DNA of 18,270 bases, from positions 1 to 18,270 of the forward strand of contig QXCR01000369.1 of NCBI GenBank assembly GCA_004380135.1. Reading direction: 5' to 3'. The notes below the pieces were generated by a model. That model did no database searches. It was not told where the DNA came from and was given only the letters and a program-made list of their open reading frames with translations. The position numbers were made by a program, and so were the translations under genes. Shown one piece after another: positions 8,567-18,251 of this stretch. Position 1 is the first letter of the stretch. The number at the start of each line of letters is the position of its first letter. This DNA is from Stemphylium vesicarium. Lineage: Eukaryota; Ascomycota; Dothideomycetes; Pleosporales; Pleosporaceae.

Positions 8567-9802
8567 TTAGGTCTCTCTACATACTGCACTTTCAGTTTTC
8601 TTATTGAATTGCCCGGCGGTCTCCACGTCCAGACCGGTACCCTGATCGTTGTTACTCTTCCACTTCTCATACAAGCCTTTTGGCAGCATCTGCTTCCCCC
8701 CTAGTTTATGAAAGACCAAGTTGTCTCCACTAGCATAATACTTCAGTATAGCACTCCCGCCACCTTCCTTCACGATATCGCGGATCTTCCCGATGAGACC
8801 GGCCAACATTCTGAGGTCGTCCTGGTTCTGGTCTTCCCAAGCCTTGACCTGGACTACCACATCTTCTACTTTGGGGACCGGAAACACGCCTCTATTGTGG
8901 TATGCACGGACGAGCTTGGGCGTCTGTGAGACCCAGAGCTGTGATACAACGTCCTCGAAAGCAAGGGGTTTGTGTGAGACGCGTGTTTTGACCTCCAGGA
9001 TTGAAGGGAGCGGAACCACTTGGCCTTCCTTTCGAATTACGAGTTTGGAGCTGTCGGAGTATGTTTTCCCAGGACTGCTGTTTTGAGGAGACAGCGACAA
9101 AGAGTCTAGGACGCTAGAGAGGTCGTCGACGTCCGGGGCTTGGTTGCCAGCGGGTTGCAGGCTCAGCTGTGCGCCAACGATGCCCACATATCAGTCCGTC
9201 TCGTAACGTACAATGAATTTGAGGCCTCCAAAACTATAAGATATGATTCGGTGGTGTCCAGTACTCCTGCTAACTTGACGGCTAGTGCACTTCTTCTCAA
9301 ACGAGTGGCCATAGCCTCTGAACTCGTTCGGACCAATGTATTCCTCCGTTTTCGTCTCCTCGCGGCAGAAGATGGCGGTATTTTTCGTGACCTCGACGTG
9401 GATGGTGAAGTCTTCCCGTTTGTAACTACTCCAGCGAGGGTTTATAAGGCTAAGGAGCTTGCGGATGTTGTTCCGGTCGGTCACAACGTCGATAGAGGCG
9501 ATGTTGAATGATGGATGCGATACGTACAACGCGCGGAAGAGCGGTTCGAGAGGGCTCTCTGGGTATCGCGCAGCGTTTTGAGCAATGTAGACATGGCCAG
9601 TGTCCTTTTCCAATCGGAAGGGGACGTTAGGAGGGGACCACAGGTCTGGACTGCCAGGGACCGCGATGGTGGGTGTGACACTCGGCGCTTCGATCCAGTT
9701 ATAGGATGTGAGGTGCTGAACGTCAGTAATTGATGCTGAAACTGGAGTATTGATGTCTTTGAGCCCTGAACGTGAGATTTCAGCTACAAAATCATCTACC
9801 AT
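8567..9802 (-). pseudogene. Fungal 'geranylgeranyl pyrophosphate synthetase'-named family, one stop
   Basis: A single frame of about 411 codons from ATG 9802 (MVDDFVAEISRSG) to a stop at 8567-8569, interrupted only by TGA at 9193-9191, right after FIVRYETD. Recognisable blocks are PTIAVPGSPDLWSPP, YIAQNAARYPESPLEPLFRA, IDVVTDRNNIRKLLSLINP, STGHHRIISYSFGGL, and after the stop SLSLSPQNS, VSQTPKLVRAYHNRGVF and KQMLPKGLYEKW. From memory, this family is widespread in Pezizomycotina and is often labelled geranylgeranyl pyrophosphate synthetase. I see no DDxxD prenyl-transferase motif, so I doubt that name and treat the function as unknown. Length and both ends look complete, so the break appears recent. 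No short intron plausibly removes the TGA. Read-through or a sequencing error remain possible. Confidence 0.82.
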
Positions 9803-10367
9803 AGTCGCGGTTGGCTCGTAGTCAATGGAACCTAGGGTACGGTAACAGGTCTTAAGTTGTGCGCTATAGATGGCCGCCTTTGGAATGACGAAACTTTTAA
9901 TTTGTGTGTTTGCTGTGTAAAGAAATTCCCGGCGGATAGGTGCAATCCTTTCATCACTTCAATTTCACCAGAACTCCAACCCTACCCCGCGTTGCCCCTA
10001 CGTGGCAATCTTATGCACATGTGCCAAATTTACCCGATCATATCAGCCTTCTGCAAAGTCTATTGGATTTAATTCCTTCAGCAGACGTTGTGTAACAGTC
10101 CCCGCCACTGCCATCCAACCAAGTTGTGACAAGACTAGCTTTGAGTTTCGTATGCTACGGTACTTTCATGCGATGAGAAAGGATATTCAAAGCGAAAGGC
10201 CAGACATGGTAGAAAACAGTGGTAGTCGCGGTGAAACATGCGGTAGATGCTGGTATAATCGCCACTGAAACCGCGGGTATGAAGCTTTGGCGTTGGGGAC
10301 GAGCGCAGGGCGGAGATGAGAAGGTGAGGCTCGAGGCAGAAAGCGGCAGGCTGCGTCGCCTGAACAG

Positions 10368-10400
10368 CCAGGCTTTCTCAAGCTCCGGGCGAGGGGAAAC
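10368..10400 (+). repeat. Imperfect direct repeat, copy A
   Basis: CCAGGCTTTCTCAAGCTCCG and following bases resemble 10505-10537 with about eight mismatches in 33 bp. Weaker similarity extends upstream in both copies (GAGGC...GGCAGG...). The copies start 137 bp apart, suggesting an old tandem duplication of a GC-rich unit. Confidence 0.5.
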
Positions 10401-10504
10401 GACGCAGCCCGAAGTTGCGCAATCTGCGACAGCGACAGCAAATGGGTGGCTTCGCAAATAGCGCGCTATGGAGGCTGGGGGCAAACCGAGGCAGGAGGCG
10501 GCCG

Positions 10505-10537
10505 CCAGGCCTTCTCAAACGCTGGGTGAGGGGCAAC
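10505..10537 (+). repeat. Imperfect direct repeat, copy B
   Basis: CCAGGCCTTCTCAAACGCTG and following bases are the second copy of the unit at 10368-10400. The differences are mostly transitions. Confidence 0.5.
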
Positions 10538-10734
10538 AGCGCACTGTGCATTAATAGCATTTTGTAGGTAGCGTTAGAGCTGTTTGCTTGCGTTAAATAA
10601 TTGCATCACTTAAGATGTTCCGGCTTAATCTCAACGCTATCGTAGTTGTGTTGCGTTCCGACCCCGCAACGGAATGAATTAACTTACGTGCCGTGCCTCG
10701 CTACGCGGCCCAACTCGGTATACTGGTACGCGTA

Positions 10735-10757
10735 CCGAGGATGTGCGCGTAATGCTC
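10735..10757 (+). repeat. Left terminal inverted repeat of Fot-like copy 2
   Basis: 23 bp, an exact reverse complement of 12710-12732, preceded by TA. In this family it is the transposase cleavage and binding end. Confidence 0.93.
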
Positions 10758-10816
10758 ACCCCACCACATCAACAAACATTTTCCCCATAACTTCAACACG
10801 CGATATCTCACCCAAT

Positions 10817-12579
10817 ATGGATCCAATCAATGCAGCGGTTGAATTTTTAGAATCACAGCCATCGAATGCACGATCCTCGTATACAAAAGTTGCCCTCCAC
10901 TTTGGTGTATCACGCCACACGCTCGCCCGCCGACATCAAGGCAAATGTGACGCGTATGCCACCAAATCAATCAACCAGCGACACCTCAGCCCACAACAAG
11001 AGTTAGATCTCATAGGACATATCAGACGGTTGACTGAGGAGGGCTTGCCACCTAGCAGGCGGATGCTGCGGAATTTATGCGCCTCAATCGCCGGGAAGCC
11101 TGCCTCAGAAACTTGGGTGACGCGCTTCATCGCCCGACACAAAGATGAGCTGAAGTCGCATCACGGCAAAGGGAAGGGCCGTCTCCGCCACAGGGCAGAT
11201 TCCCTATACAGATACGAGTGGTGCTTTCGCGATCTCGACAAAATCCTTCGCAAATACCACTGCCGACCGTCTGATATACACAATATGGATGAGAAGGGCT
11301 TCCACCTTGGTAGAGGTGAAGGTAGCCACAGAGTCTTTAGTAGAGACTCATGGGAGCGAGAAGGACGTCGTCAACCCATTCAAGATGGGTCAAGGGAGTG
11401 GTTGACGGTGATAGCAGCCGTTTGTGCTGATGGGAGTGCGCTGCCACCAAGCGTACTGTATAGCTCAACTTCTGGCAACATTCAAGAACGCTGGACGAAG
11501 GATATAGAGTACGAGGACGATGAAGTGATGGTGGGCACAACCCAGACGGGATGGAGCAACAATGACATGGGGGTTAGCTTGGCTGAGGGGCGTGTTTGAT
11601 AGGTATACTAAGGACAAGAACCCTCTACGTCACCGATTACTCCTTCTACATGGCCACTCATCCCATCATACACAGGAGTTTATGGACTGCTGTCGTCCCT
11701 AGAGGATCCTACCCCTATTGCTACCTCATAGTACTCATACGTTGCAGCCGCTAGATGTAGGCCTTTTCTCCCCCCTTAGCAGAGCATATGGCACGGCCTT
11801 AGAAGATTACCTAGAGAAGACACAAGGGCTACTATCCCTTAAGAAGGGCGACTTCTACCACCTATTCAAGGATGCCTGGGATGCCTCCTTCACTGTCGCC
11901 AACGTCCGAAGCTCATTTTCGACCACTAGTATTGCTCCATTCGACGCCGAGCAAGTGCTCAAAAAGTTCCGCAATACAACGCCCGAGTCCTCTGAGTACC
12001 CTACTACGATTGATACTGTCAATAGGGCTTCGATCCGGTCGCTCATGAGTAAGCCTATCACCCCTGGTAGCCATGAGGCTGAGATAATGAAGGAAACGCT
12101 CCTTTCACTACAAGCGCAGCAAGCTATCCTAGAGTACGAAAACAACGGCCTTAGGTTCACCTTAGGATAGAAGTAGAGGGACTGTAAGACCCCTATTAAC
12201 GCTCTAGATCTTCAGATGAATAGGGAGGCTCATTGGAGGGCTCAACTTCTATCACCAAGGACAATCCGTCATGCCACTGATCGGAGGGTACAGAGGGAGG
12301 AGGAGGAGGAGGAGGAGCGACTTGAGCGACTTAGGACGAAGGATATGAAGGCTGAGGCAAAACTTGTTCGGGAAGAGCAGGCTCGGTTCAGGCGGGCTGA
12401 GCGTGAAAGAGGATCGTAGTCGCAAGGTATCAAATCCCCGTATCCGTAAGCCTCAGGCAAAAGAACGACGCGTGGGTGGTGCCGTTGGGGGTGCTGCTGA
12501 GGAGGTGCCTGCACCGGCGCCTGCACCAACCCTCACCCGGTGCGGCCGGGCCGTCGATCTTCCGGCAGAACTTAGATAG
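10817..12579 (+). pseudogene. Fot1/pogo-type transposase (copy 2)
   Basis: ATG 10817, 82 bp inside the left repeat, opens MDPINAAVEFLESQPS and the helix-turn-helix HFGVSRHTLARRHQG. LSPQQELDLIGHIRRLTEEGLPPSRR, ASETWVTRFIARH and IHNMDEKGFHLG follow, with the first Asp at 11288-11290. A frameshift near 11570-11590 moves to VFDRYTKDKNPLRHRLLLLHGHSSH. The second Asp is His (CAT, 11649-11651), and the third is Asp in LQPLDVG (11754-11756). TAG 11700-11702, TAG 12168-12170 and a stop at 12174 also interrupt. The C-terminus is acidic then basic coiled-coil (REEEEEEERLERLRTKD). After a further frame change near 12400 it ends RCGRAVDLPAELR, matching the GRNVNLPQKHR end of copy 1. Clearly homologous to copy 1 but much diverged. 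Confidence 0.92.
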
Positions 12580-12709
12580 CTAAAGCTGTAGAGCTGCCTC
12601 TATAGAATCATACACCAAGTTATCTTCCGATAATAGCTATTGTGGGTGGTTGCGCAGCCTCATATTTGCTATCGCAGTAATGTAGTTGGGGTGAGAATTA
12701 CACGAACAC

Positions 12710-12732
12710 GAGCATTACGCGCACATCCTCGG
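12710..12732 (-). repeat. Right terminal inverted repeat of Fot-like copy 2
   Basis: Exact inverted match to 10735-10757, followed by TA at 12733-12734. Confidence 0.93.
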
Positions 12733-12734
12733 TA

Positions 12735-13589
12735 AGGCTAGTTTTCTTTATCTTTTCCGGACGCACGAGCCTGCTCAAGGTATTACGGCAAACACTATAG
12801 ATGCATTGTGAGGGTCAAGGCGTTTCCCGAAAATTGTCGCGAAACCATCGCGAACCACATTGACATCAGCATCTCATACAGCCGGACCTCCTGAGGTCAC
12901 GTTTCCCATGAAATTCCCGATAAATACTACTAGTGTCAAGATAGGCGATGAAGACAGTGGTCATGTGACTGATGTTGCATGACTAATTAGCGTCAGTACT
13001 TAGTCTTAGGTCTCACCTTGACAATACGATAACTCTTACACCCCCAAAGTTTTGACAAAAACGAGACAAAAAGTCACCATGGAAGTGGCTATCGTCGATA
13101 AATACACCACCCACACAGAGTAGATTTCAATTCGAACAGGTAAAGCACTAACTCTTAGACTGAACCTTGACCCGAGTAGACTTTTGAGTTACAAAATGTC
13201 AGCATGGCACCCCAGTTCACAAGGTACATGTGAACTGTATCTTTCACGTGACCCTTCGTCACCTGCTTACTCATCTTGGTTGTGTATATAATCACTCTCT
13301 ATAGCTCTCTCAATACAACAGCCTTCTGCCTTCTCTCATGTCTTCTACTTGGACCGTACCACATTCGACACAAAACATAGCTTGTCAACATGGAATCTAC
13401 GTATCCACGCTTTTAACTTCAACGCGAATGAAATCGTGACTCTTGAATATGAAAGTTCCTCACACCGCACATGTGGCAAAAGCCTCAGACTGTAAAGTTG
13501 TATTACCCATGTGTTCTAATCTAGCAGACTGCTTGACACCTTGTTGCCACCCTAAAGCAAGCCTTTGACAGATTTTAACTCGTAATAAG
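12735..13589. other. Non-coding interval with promoter-like patch
   Basis: No protein-coding frame of note. 12735-13200 has no feature I can name. The right part resembles a pol II promoter, described separately. The solo LTR and its target duplication begin at 13590. Confidence 0.5.
13245..13340 (+). promoter_or_regulatory. Candidate pol II promoter with E-box and TATA
   Basis: CACGTG (13245-13250), a bHLH-type E-box, is followed 34 bp later by TATATAAT (13285-13292) and a CT-rich stretch (13294-13337) typical of fungal 5' leaders. The first ATG (13338) opens only 33 codons ending TGA 13437-13439, with no recognisable product. It may be the remains of a gene whose body has been lost, or chance. 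Confidence 0.3.
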
Positions 13590-13594
13590 GGTAC

Positions 13595-13797
13595 TGTTGG
13601 TAGGCCTTGTACGATCGTACGGGTGATAACAACAACGAGGTTCTTCTAGTGACTTGGTATTGGTATGATTCATCTATGAACGTGGGTGCTACGAAGGTAT
13701 ACCTGAGCTCGGCGCGAGCCGGACCGAAGTAGGATCGAGTCGGCTCGTGGGCGAGTGTTGAGCAGCCAACGTCTCTACCGATACTCACGATCCGACA
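13595..13797 (-). repeat. Solo LTR of the copia family, with target duplication
   Basis: The reverse complement matches the 3' LTR at 3383-3585 over all 203 bp with about four differences (for example caatac against caacac, and cacaaaaag against cactagaag). It is flanked by the perfect 5-bp repeat GGTAC at 13590-13594 and 13798-13802. No internal element sequence adjoins it, so it is a solo LTR left by recombination between the two LTRs of a full copy. It sits 8 bp beyond the stop codon of the adjacent membrane-protein pseudogene. Confidence 0.95.
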
Positions 13798-13809
13798 GGT
13801 ACTGTCATT

Positions 13810-15988
13810 TCAGTACAAAGATACACAACTTCCCCATTCAACAAGCTGTCTTCCCACAATTACGAAACCCCAGATCGGTGCCACGAAAATACCAACTGGT
13901 ATGAAAGCTAACAGGTGTAGATACTGAAGGGCCAGGATGAGCAGCACCAAGGCCTGCTGTTGTAGTGACGTTGCATATATTGGCAGCAAAAGAAACACCA
14001 TAATCAACTCTTTTAGACTCAGAAGTGGAAGAAGCAGACCGAAAGCGCCTTCAGCCACCCATAGCAAGATAATGGCTCGCTCAGTACGACTACTTCAACC
14101 GCGAGAGAACCAATGCGAGAGCCATCCGAGGACGGCAATAAGCAGGCCAAGGATGAAGCATCCAAGAAGAATCTCAAGAACCATCATGGTACCGGCATGG
14201 CCCCTTCCCTTTGGTGGTTTGCCCTTATGTTTGCCTTCGCGGAAAAAAGGAGGACCGTTTGGGACATATATTGCAACTTTTTAATTTTCATGTTCGGTAC
14301 TGTTCTCCGGGCTTGCCTTTGATCTATTGCCGGACAAAATTCTGTATAGCATTACAATGAGCGTACTCCAGCTCTCGGTGCCGGTACGAGTCTTCTTGAC
14401 TTGCTCAACGGATGTAACAAGCCGCAGTCGAATTGGATCGAGCGATTGAAAGAATAGGTTGTAATAAACGTTAAGAACTTCGACCATCAATCTTTGAAAT
14501 CGATCGAATGCGCTTGATGGATCGGAGGCATGCTCAGAATTCTTCGGTAAAATTTCTTTGGGTTTGCCTCTCCCAAAGAGTAGTCCTGGATCTAGCCACG
14601 CGGTCGAGCGGAATCCATGTATACGATATCTTTGGCCGCTCGAGCTTGTCAGGGTTACTTCAGATTCTGCAAGAGAGTCGGCTGGGTTCCTATGGTGGGA
14701 AATGTCTGCAGCGAGTTGTGGGTGGTTTTGATGGATACCAAAAACGTCCAATTCGACTCTCTCGTTAACTGCAAGCTGACTCGAGTTCTCATTTCCGACA
14801 GGCACTGGAGAATTTTGCTCCGATTCGACATTGAAGCTCTCTCGCCATGTATAGGTGGCAGGTTGGTGATCTTGCTGGTCACCCTCGGTAGTGCTCTCAG
14901 ATTGAGGATGATTGGTCTCCACTAGTTCCTCACATGTAAGCTGAATGTGTGAGATTGTGGGAACTGTGCGCTTAGGCGACTCAAGCATTGCCCAGGCTCG
15001 GCCGAAAAGCATATTGCTTATCCATTCGCTAGACAAGATGCTCGCGATCCGCCAAACATGCTTCTGCGTAAGACCTGTCCAAGATGCGAAATCTTTTGGC
15101 GAAATGTCTGGTGATAGAGGCCCCACGTATTCTTCCCAGGCTGCCACAGTCCCCTCGAACCTGCTGCCCCTATTTCGTGCTTCTCTCATAAGCTCCGATT
15201 CAGCCATATAGACAAGCGTAGTCTGCTGTAAGTGCATTGCTGATGAAGTTGACTACGGTCATGACTAAGTATGGAAGAACGGACAATTGGAATGATGCGT
15301 ATCCCCACCGCTCTATAGTATCGGGTTTGCGTAAAAGGATTATGCTCAGTGCACCTAGGATTTGGATCATCGAAGCGATTGCTTTCGCTACGCTGTAACT
15401 CGAGCTGATGTCGCTATTTGCGTCAGGTGTACTGCCATTCCATTGTGTAAGTATTGATGTATGCCCCGAACTAGGCCCAGAATTGTTTATGTCGTTGACA
15501 ATTTGATTCGTTAGGGTAGTGCTGGTCGTCAATGTGGATTGACGATTTGCTCTATTATCGTCTGGGTTTCGTGTAGAACTCGAGTCGCGATTCAAAACGG
15601 CCTCGGTTCTAGGGGGTTGGCTTATATACGCAGAAGCAGGCGAATCATTATCCAAATGTGGCACCAATGGCGTAGGATTAATGCGATTTATCTCCAGCAA
15701 GCAAGCATTACGTGGTACTATAGCGAATGCGTACCCTTTCGATAGGAAGTATGTGCCATGTATTCTGACCAAGTCCGGATCCACATAAGCTCGGGAGCTA
15801 ATGGTATCAAAGTACGCCTAAGCTGATGAATCCCCCCGCGCATATGTAGGGGAGTAGTTGACCATCTTTGCATCGATAATGTCTGCTGTGACGTTATTCT
15901 CTTCATCAGACTGGCTTATTTCCTCAAGGACCGCCGCGAAAGTATCTCCAGGCTTGGGCCTCCACTCCGGGTTTCTCACAACCATGCA
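13810..15988 (-). pseudogene. Fungal polytopic membrane protein, 5'-truncated by hAT
   Basis: Read from 15988 down: VVRNPEWRPKPGDTFAAVLEE, a TAG at 15820-15818, RIHGTYFLSKGYAFAIVP, then a Ser/Asn/Pro-rich linker. Hydrophobic segments follow (SVAKAIASMIQILGALSIIL and SFQLSVLPYLVMTVVNFIS). A frameshift near 15205-15215 moves to YMAESELMREARNRGSRFEG. A hydrophilic region ends at TAA 14283-14281, and the same frame continues (VAIYVPNGPPFFREGK). TGA 14097-14095 separates two strongly hydrophobic C-terminal blocks, the last ending FVAPIWGFVIVGRQLVEWGSC and natural TGA 13812-13810. The pattern recalls an uncharacterised Pezizomycotina integral membrane family (GYAAFGLTVIPY-type motif); no function is assigned. 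The N-terminus is missing because the hAT terminus begins at 15989; the rest should lie beyond the window. Confidence 0.8.
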
Positions 15989-16130
15989 CATAGTTGTCAA
16001 CAATCAAGCCAATCCAAGCTGAGGCGTCAGATTGGATTGCTCGTTTTTTGAGAGCGTCAGCTTGGATTGTTAGGGCTAACAAGCTGAGATTGTGAGCTTG
16101 ATTGAGGCTTGATTGATCGGCTTGATAACC
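15989..16130. repeat. hAT terminus and subterminal repeats
   Basis: Besides the terminus, GCGTCAGMTTGGATTG occurs at 16024-16039 and 16054-16069 (30-bp spacing). GCTTGATT occurs at 16096-16103 and 16107-16114, with a partial copy at 16120. hAT transposases typically bind repeated subterminal motifs. GCTTGATT also occurs twice in the MITE. Confidence 0.7.
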
Positions 16131-16146
16131 TGTACTAGCGCTAGCC

Positions 16147-18251
16147 TTAGTGTTGAGTTTCGTCGTCCCAAGTCGCCAGCCCGCACAAAAGCTCTATATT
16201 GTCGTCGTCTGCTGCCTCCTCCTCTACTACCTCGTCGTCGCCTCCGAGGCCAGCTCTTTGCCACGGTCGTACGCACTGTATTGCCGCTAGAAGTTGAGGT
16301 CTTAGACGTCGTCGTCGCGGCTCTAAGAGGTCGCCCAGCTCACTAAACAGGCGCTCACACTCACAGCTTGATGCTGGGATAGAGTACGTCAAGCGCAAGC
16401 TTACTAAGGCTAGGGTAGCAATCGCGCATGCTCACCCAGTACTTAATAGGGTTATCTGCGTATTCTGTACCTCTCTTAGCTGCCGGCTCGCTGCGCTTCC
16501 ACCTCTTAAACTCGTCCTCGTCAGCGGTAAGGCTGCTAGCAGTACTAGGATTAAGTATACTATCGATTGCGTCGTCTATATCGCTTGGGATCACTGCCGA
16601 CGGCCTTACCGCGCGCGGTGAGGTGTTGTACTGCGCCCAGAGCGCCTGAAAGCTGGCGTTGCCAGCCTCGAGCCAGTCGGGGCTTCCTAGCCCACGCCTT
16701 ATCGCAGTAGTACTTGTACATCGGATGGAGTATTGTAGCAGCGTAGTACGCGGGCGAGTCGTCCAGCTTAGAGTAGTAGTCATCGGCCTTCTGCCAAGCT
16801 GCGCGCAAGTTAATTGCAATGTGATCCTCAGGCGACTCATCGTGCTCGTTGTAGTTAACCGCCTCGTACGCGTTAACGCGCTGCTCGTAGTAGGTAAGGA
16901 GATATTCGAATATTGGAATTATCTCAGCAATAGCCCCAAAGCTGCCGCTTTTGCCGCGCCCTTCGAGGCGCTTTGTAGCAGTCTTGAGCGGTTTCAAGAT
17001 GTCCATGTACTCTGTAATTACTGCCCAATCAGCACCTGTAAGGCCGTCTGATCGCATCCACGGCTGCGCAACTGGCAGCTTGTTGCCGCGACTTTGCGCA
17101 AACGCGTCCTCCCTTTGCACCCGCTGTATATGGTGAGTAGCGTAGGCGTTGACTGCAAACTGCAGCTTTACGGCACGCTCAAAGCATGAGTAGTACGAGT
17201 TCCACCGCGTAACGACGGGTTTAACGGGCTCGAGGATCTTGCGATCGTCCGCTGACGCGCTGTACGGCAGCTCAGTGTGGGCGAGGCGCTGGAAGTCCTC
17301 GAAGAGCTTATGCTGTTGCGGCGTTTTGATGTAGTTCATGATACTGAGCAGTACGCCGAGTGGGCCTACGCGTCTCCACTCCTCTATGAAGTCGTGCTCG
17401 TCTGTGAGCTCTTGTACGTCGTTGTCGAACGAGGCGGCGCTGCCCTTGCCCCAGAGAAGCGTCTGGCCGATGAGGTTGAGCGTATGAGGTCCGCAGCGGA
17501 GGCGCTGGTGGGTGGCATTAAAACCGTACTCTTGAGCTAATATTGCAACAGTACTGTCGTTGTTAGTGGCGTTATCAAGTACGAAGTAACCAATTGACTG
17601 CGATGTGATCTTAAAGTCCTGCAGCGTTTTTATAACAACCTCAGCCATCCTCTCGCCACTGTGAGCGCCTGTCAGCTGGGGCAGCGCTATAGGCAAGTCC
17701 TGCAGGTCACCTCTGCTGTCGACAAAGTGCGCAACGACGCCTAGAAAGCCACGCTTGCCGCCCTTTGTTGTCCACCCATCAAAGCTAAGGTGTACTTTGC
17801 TGAGCGCCTGCGACAGTTGCAAGATAACGCGCGGCTTTAGGTGCCTGTACAAGCGCGCAACGTACTGGGAGACGCTTACATGAGACGTCCAGAGCGCTCG
17901 TTCTGCTAGTGGGTTGGCAGCTTCAAGGAGGCGTCGAAAAGCCGGTGTTTCAAACTCAGAGAGAGGGTGATTGTTTTCAACAAGCCAGCTAACAGCTGCC
18001 AGCCGGAAGCGCTGGGTATTAAAGCCAGCGAGCTCGTTAGCGACCTTCTGCGACACGCTGTTGTTGCCGTCCTTAAGCAGACGTTGTAGCCAGGTAGGTT
18101 TTGCAGCGACGGCCGACTTGCTGTGGCCATGACCGCGCTTAGGCAGCTCTAAGTGTCGCTGCGCTGACGACGTTGAGAGTGTCGTCTCACATATCCCGAC
18201 GAGGCTGCTGTTACCCTCTCGCTGCAGTCGGTAGGCGCGACGATAGCGTCT
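16147..18251 (-). pseudogene. hAT-family transposase, frameshifted
   Basis: The frame is open from just below TGA 18254-18252. There is no in-frame ATG before GTG 18056, so the true start is upstream and lost or out of view. QRHLELPKRGHGH near 18150 may be the end of a BED zinc finger. Numbering from 18056, LSFDGWT has catalytic D93, FVLDNATNND has D161, and RCGPHTLNLIGQ (C188, H191) is the conserved hAT Cys/His site. The frame breaks at a GGGG run (16679-16682), after which DWLEAGNASFQALWAQYN continues in another frame with EDEFKRWK, a candidate for the third acidic residue. It breaks again near 16380-16390 before SIPASSCECERLFSELGDLL, the hAT dimerisation signature. The stop is 16149-16147, after an acidic tail. 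Coding sequence is otherwise well preserved and rather GC-rich, so decay looks recent. Confidence 0.9.

Larger units (their letters stand above)
9803..10732. other. Non-coding interval
   Basis: No frame here has recognisable protein content; open frames at 10155-10560 come from GC-rich sequence. The first part would be the promoter side of the pseudogene at 8567-9802, but I see no clear TATA element. 10270-10550 is GC-rich and contains the direct repeat listed separately. Confidence 0.5.
10735..12732 (+). mobile_element. Fot1/pogo-type DNA transposon (Fot-like copy 2), complete ends
   Basis: Perfect 23-bp terminal inverted repeats begin CCGAGGATGTGCGCGTAATG at 10735 and end at 12732. They are flanked by TA on both sides (10733-10734 and 12733-12734), the target duplication of Tc1/mariner/pogo elements. 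The total length of 1998 bp is close to typical Fot1-like elements (about 1.9 kb). The single internal gene is a decayed transposase. Left of the insertion, CTCGGTA at 10714-10720 mirrors the element's first bases, possibly by chance. Confidence 0.93.

Noticed and set aside
9188..9193. Intron removing the TGA in the gene at 8567-9802
   Set aside because: The nearest GT...AG pair gives an intron of about 21 bp, too short for a fungal intron.
8567..9802. True geranylgeranyl diphosphate synthase
   Set aside because: No DDxxD motif or other prenyl-transferase signature is visible; the name appears to be an annotation habit.
10155..10560. Several overlapping open frames on both strands
   Set aside because: They come from GC-rich DNA with few stops, have no family resemblance, and span the direct repeat.
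13079..13123. ATG in a strong initiation context (CACCATGG)
   Set aside because: It opens only 14 codons.
14508..15211. Plus-strand open frames over the membrane-protein gene
   Set aside because: They are the complement of a coherent minus-strand coding frame.
16113..17540. Plus-strand open frames over the hAT gene
   Set aside because: The minus strand carries the hAT transposase with all its motifs.
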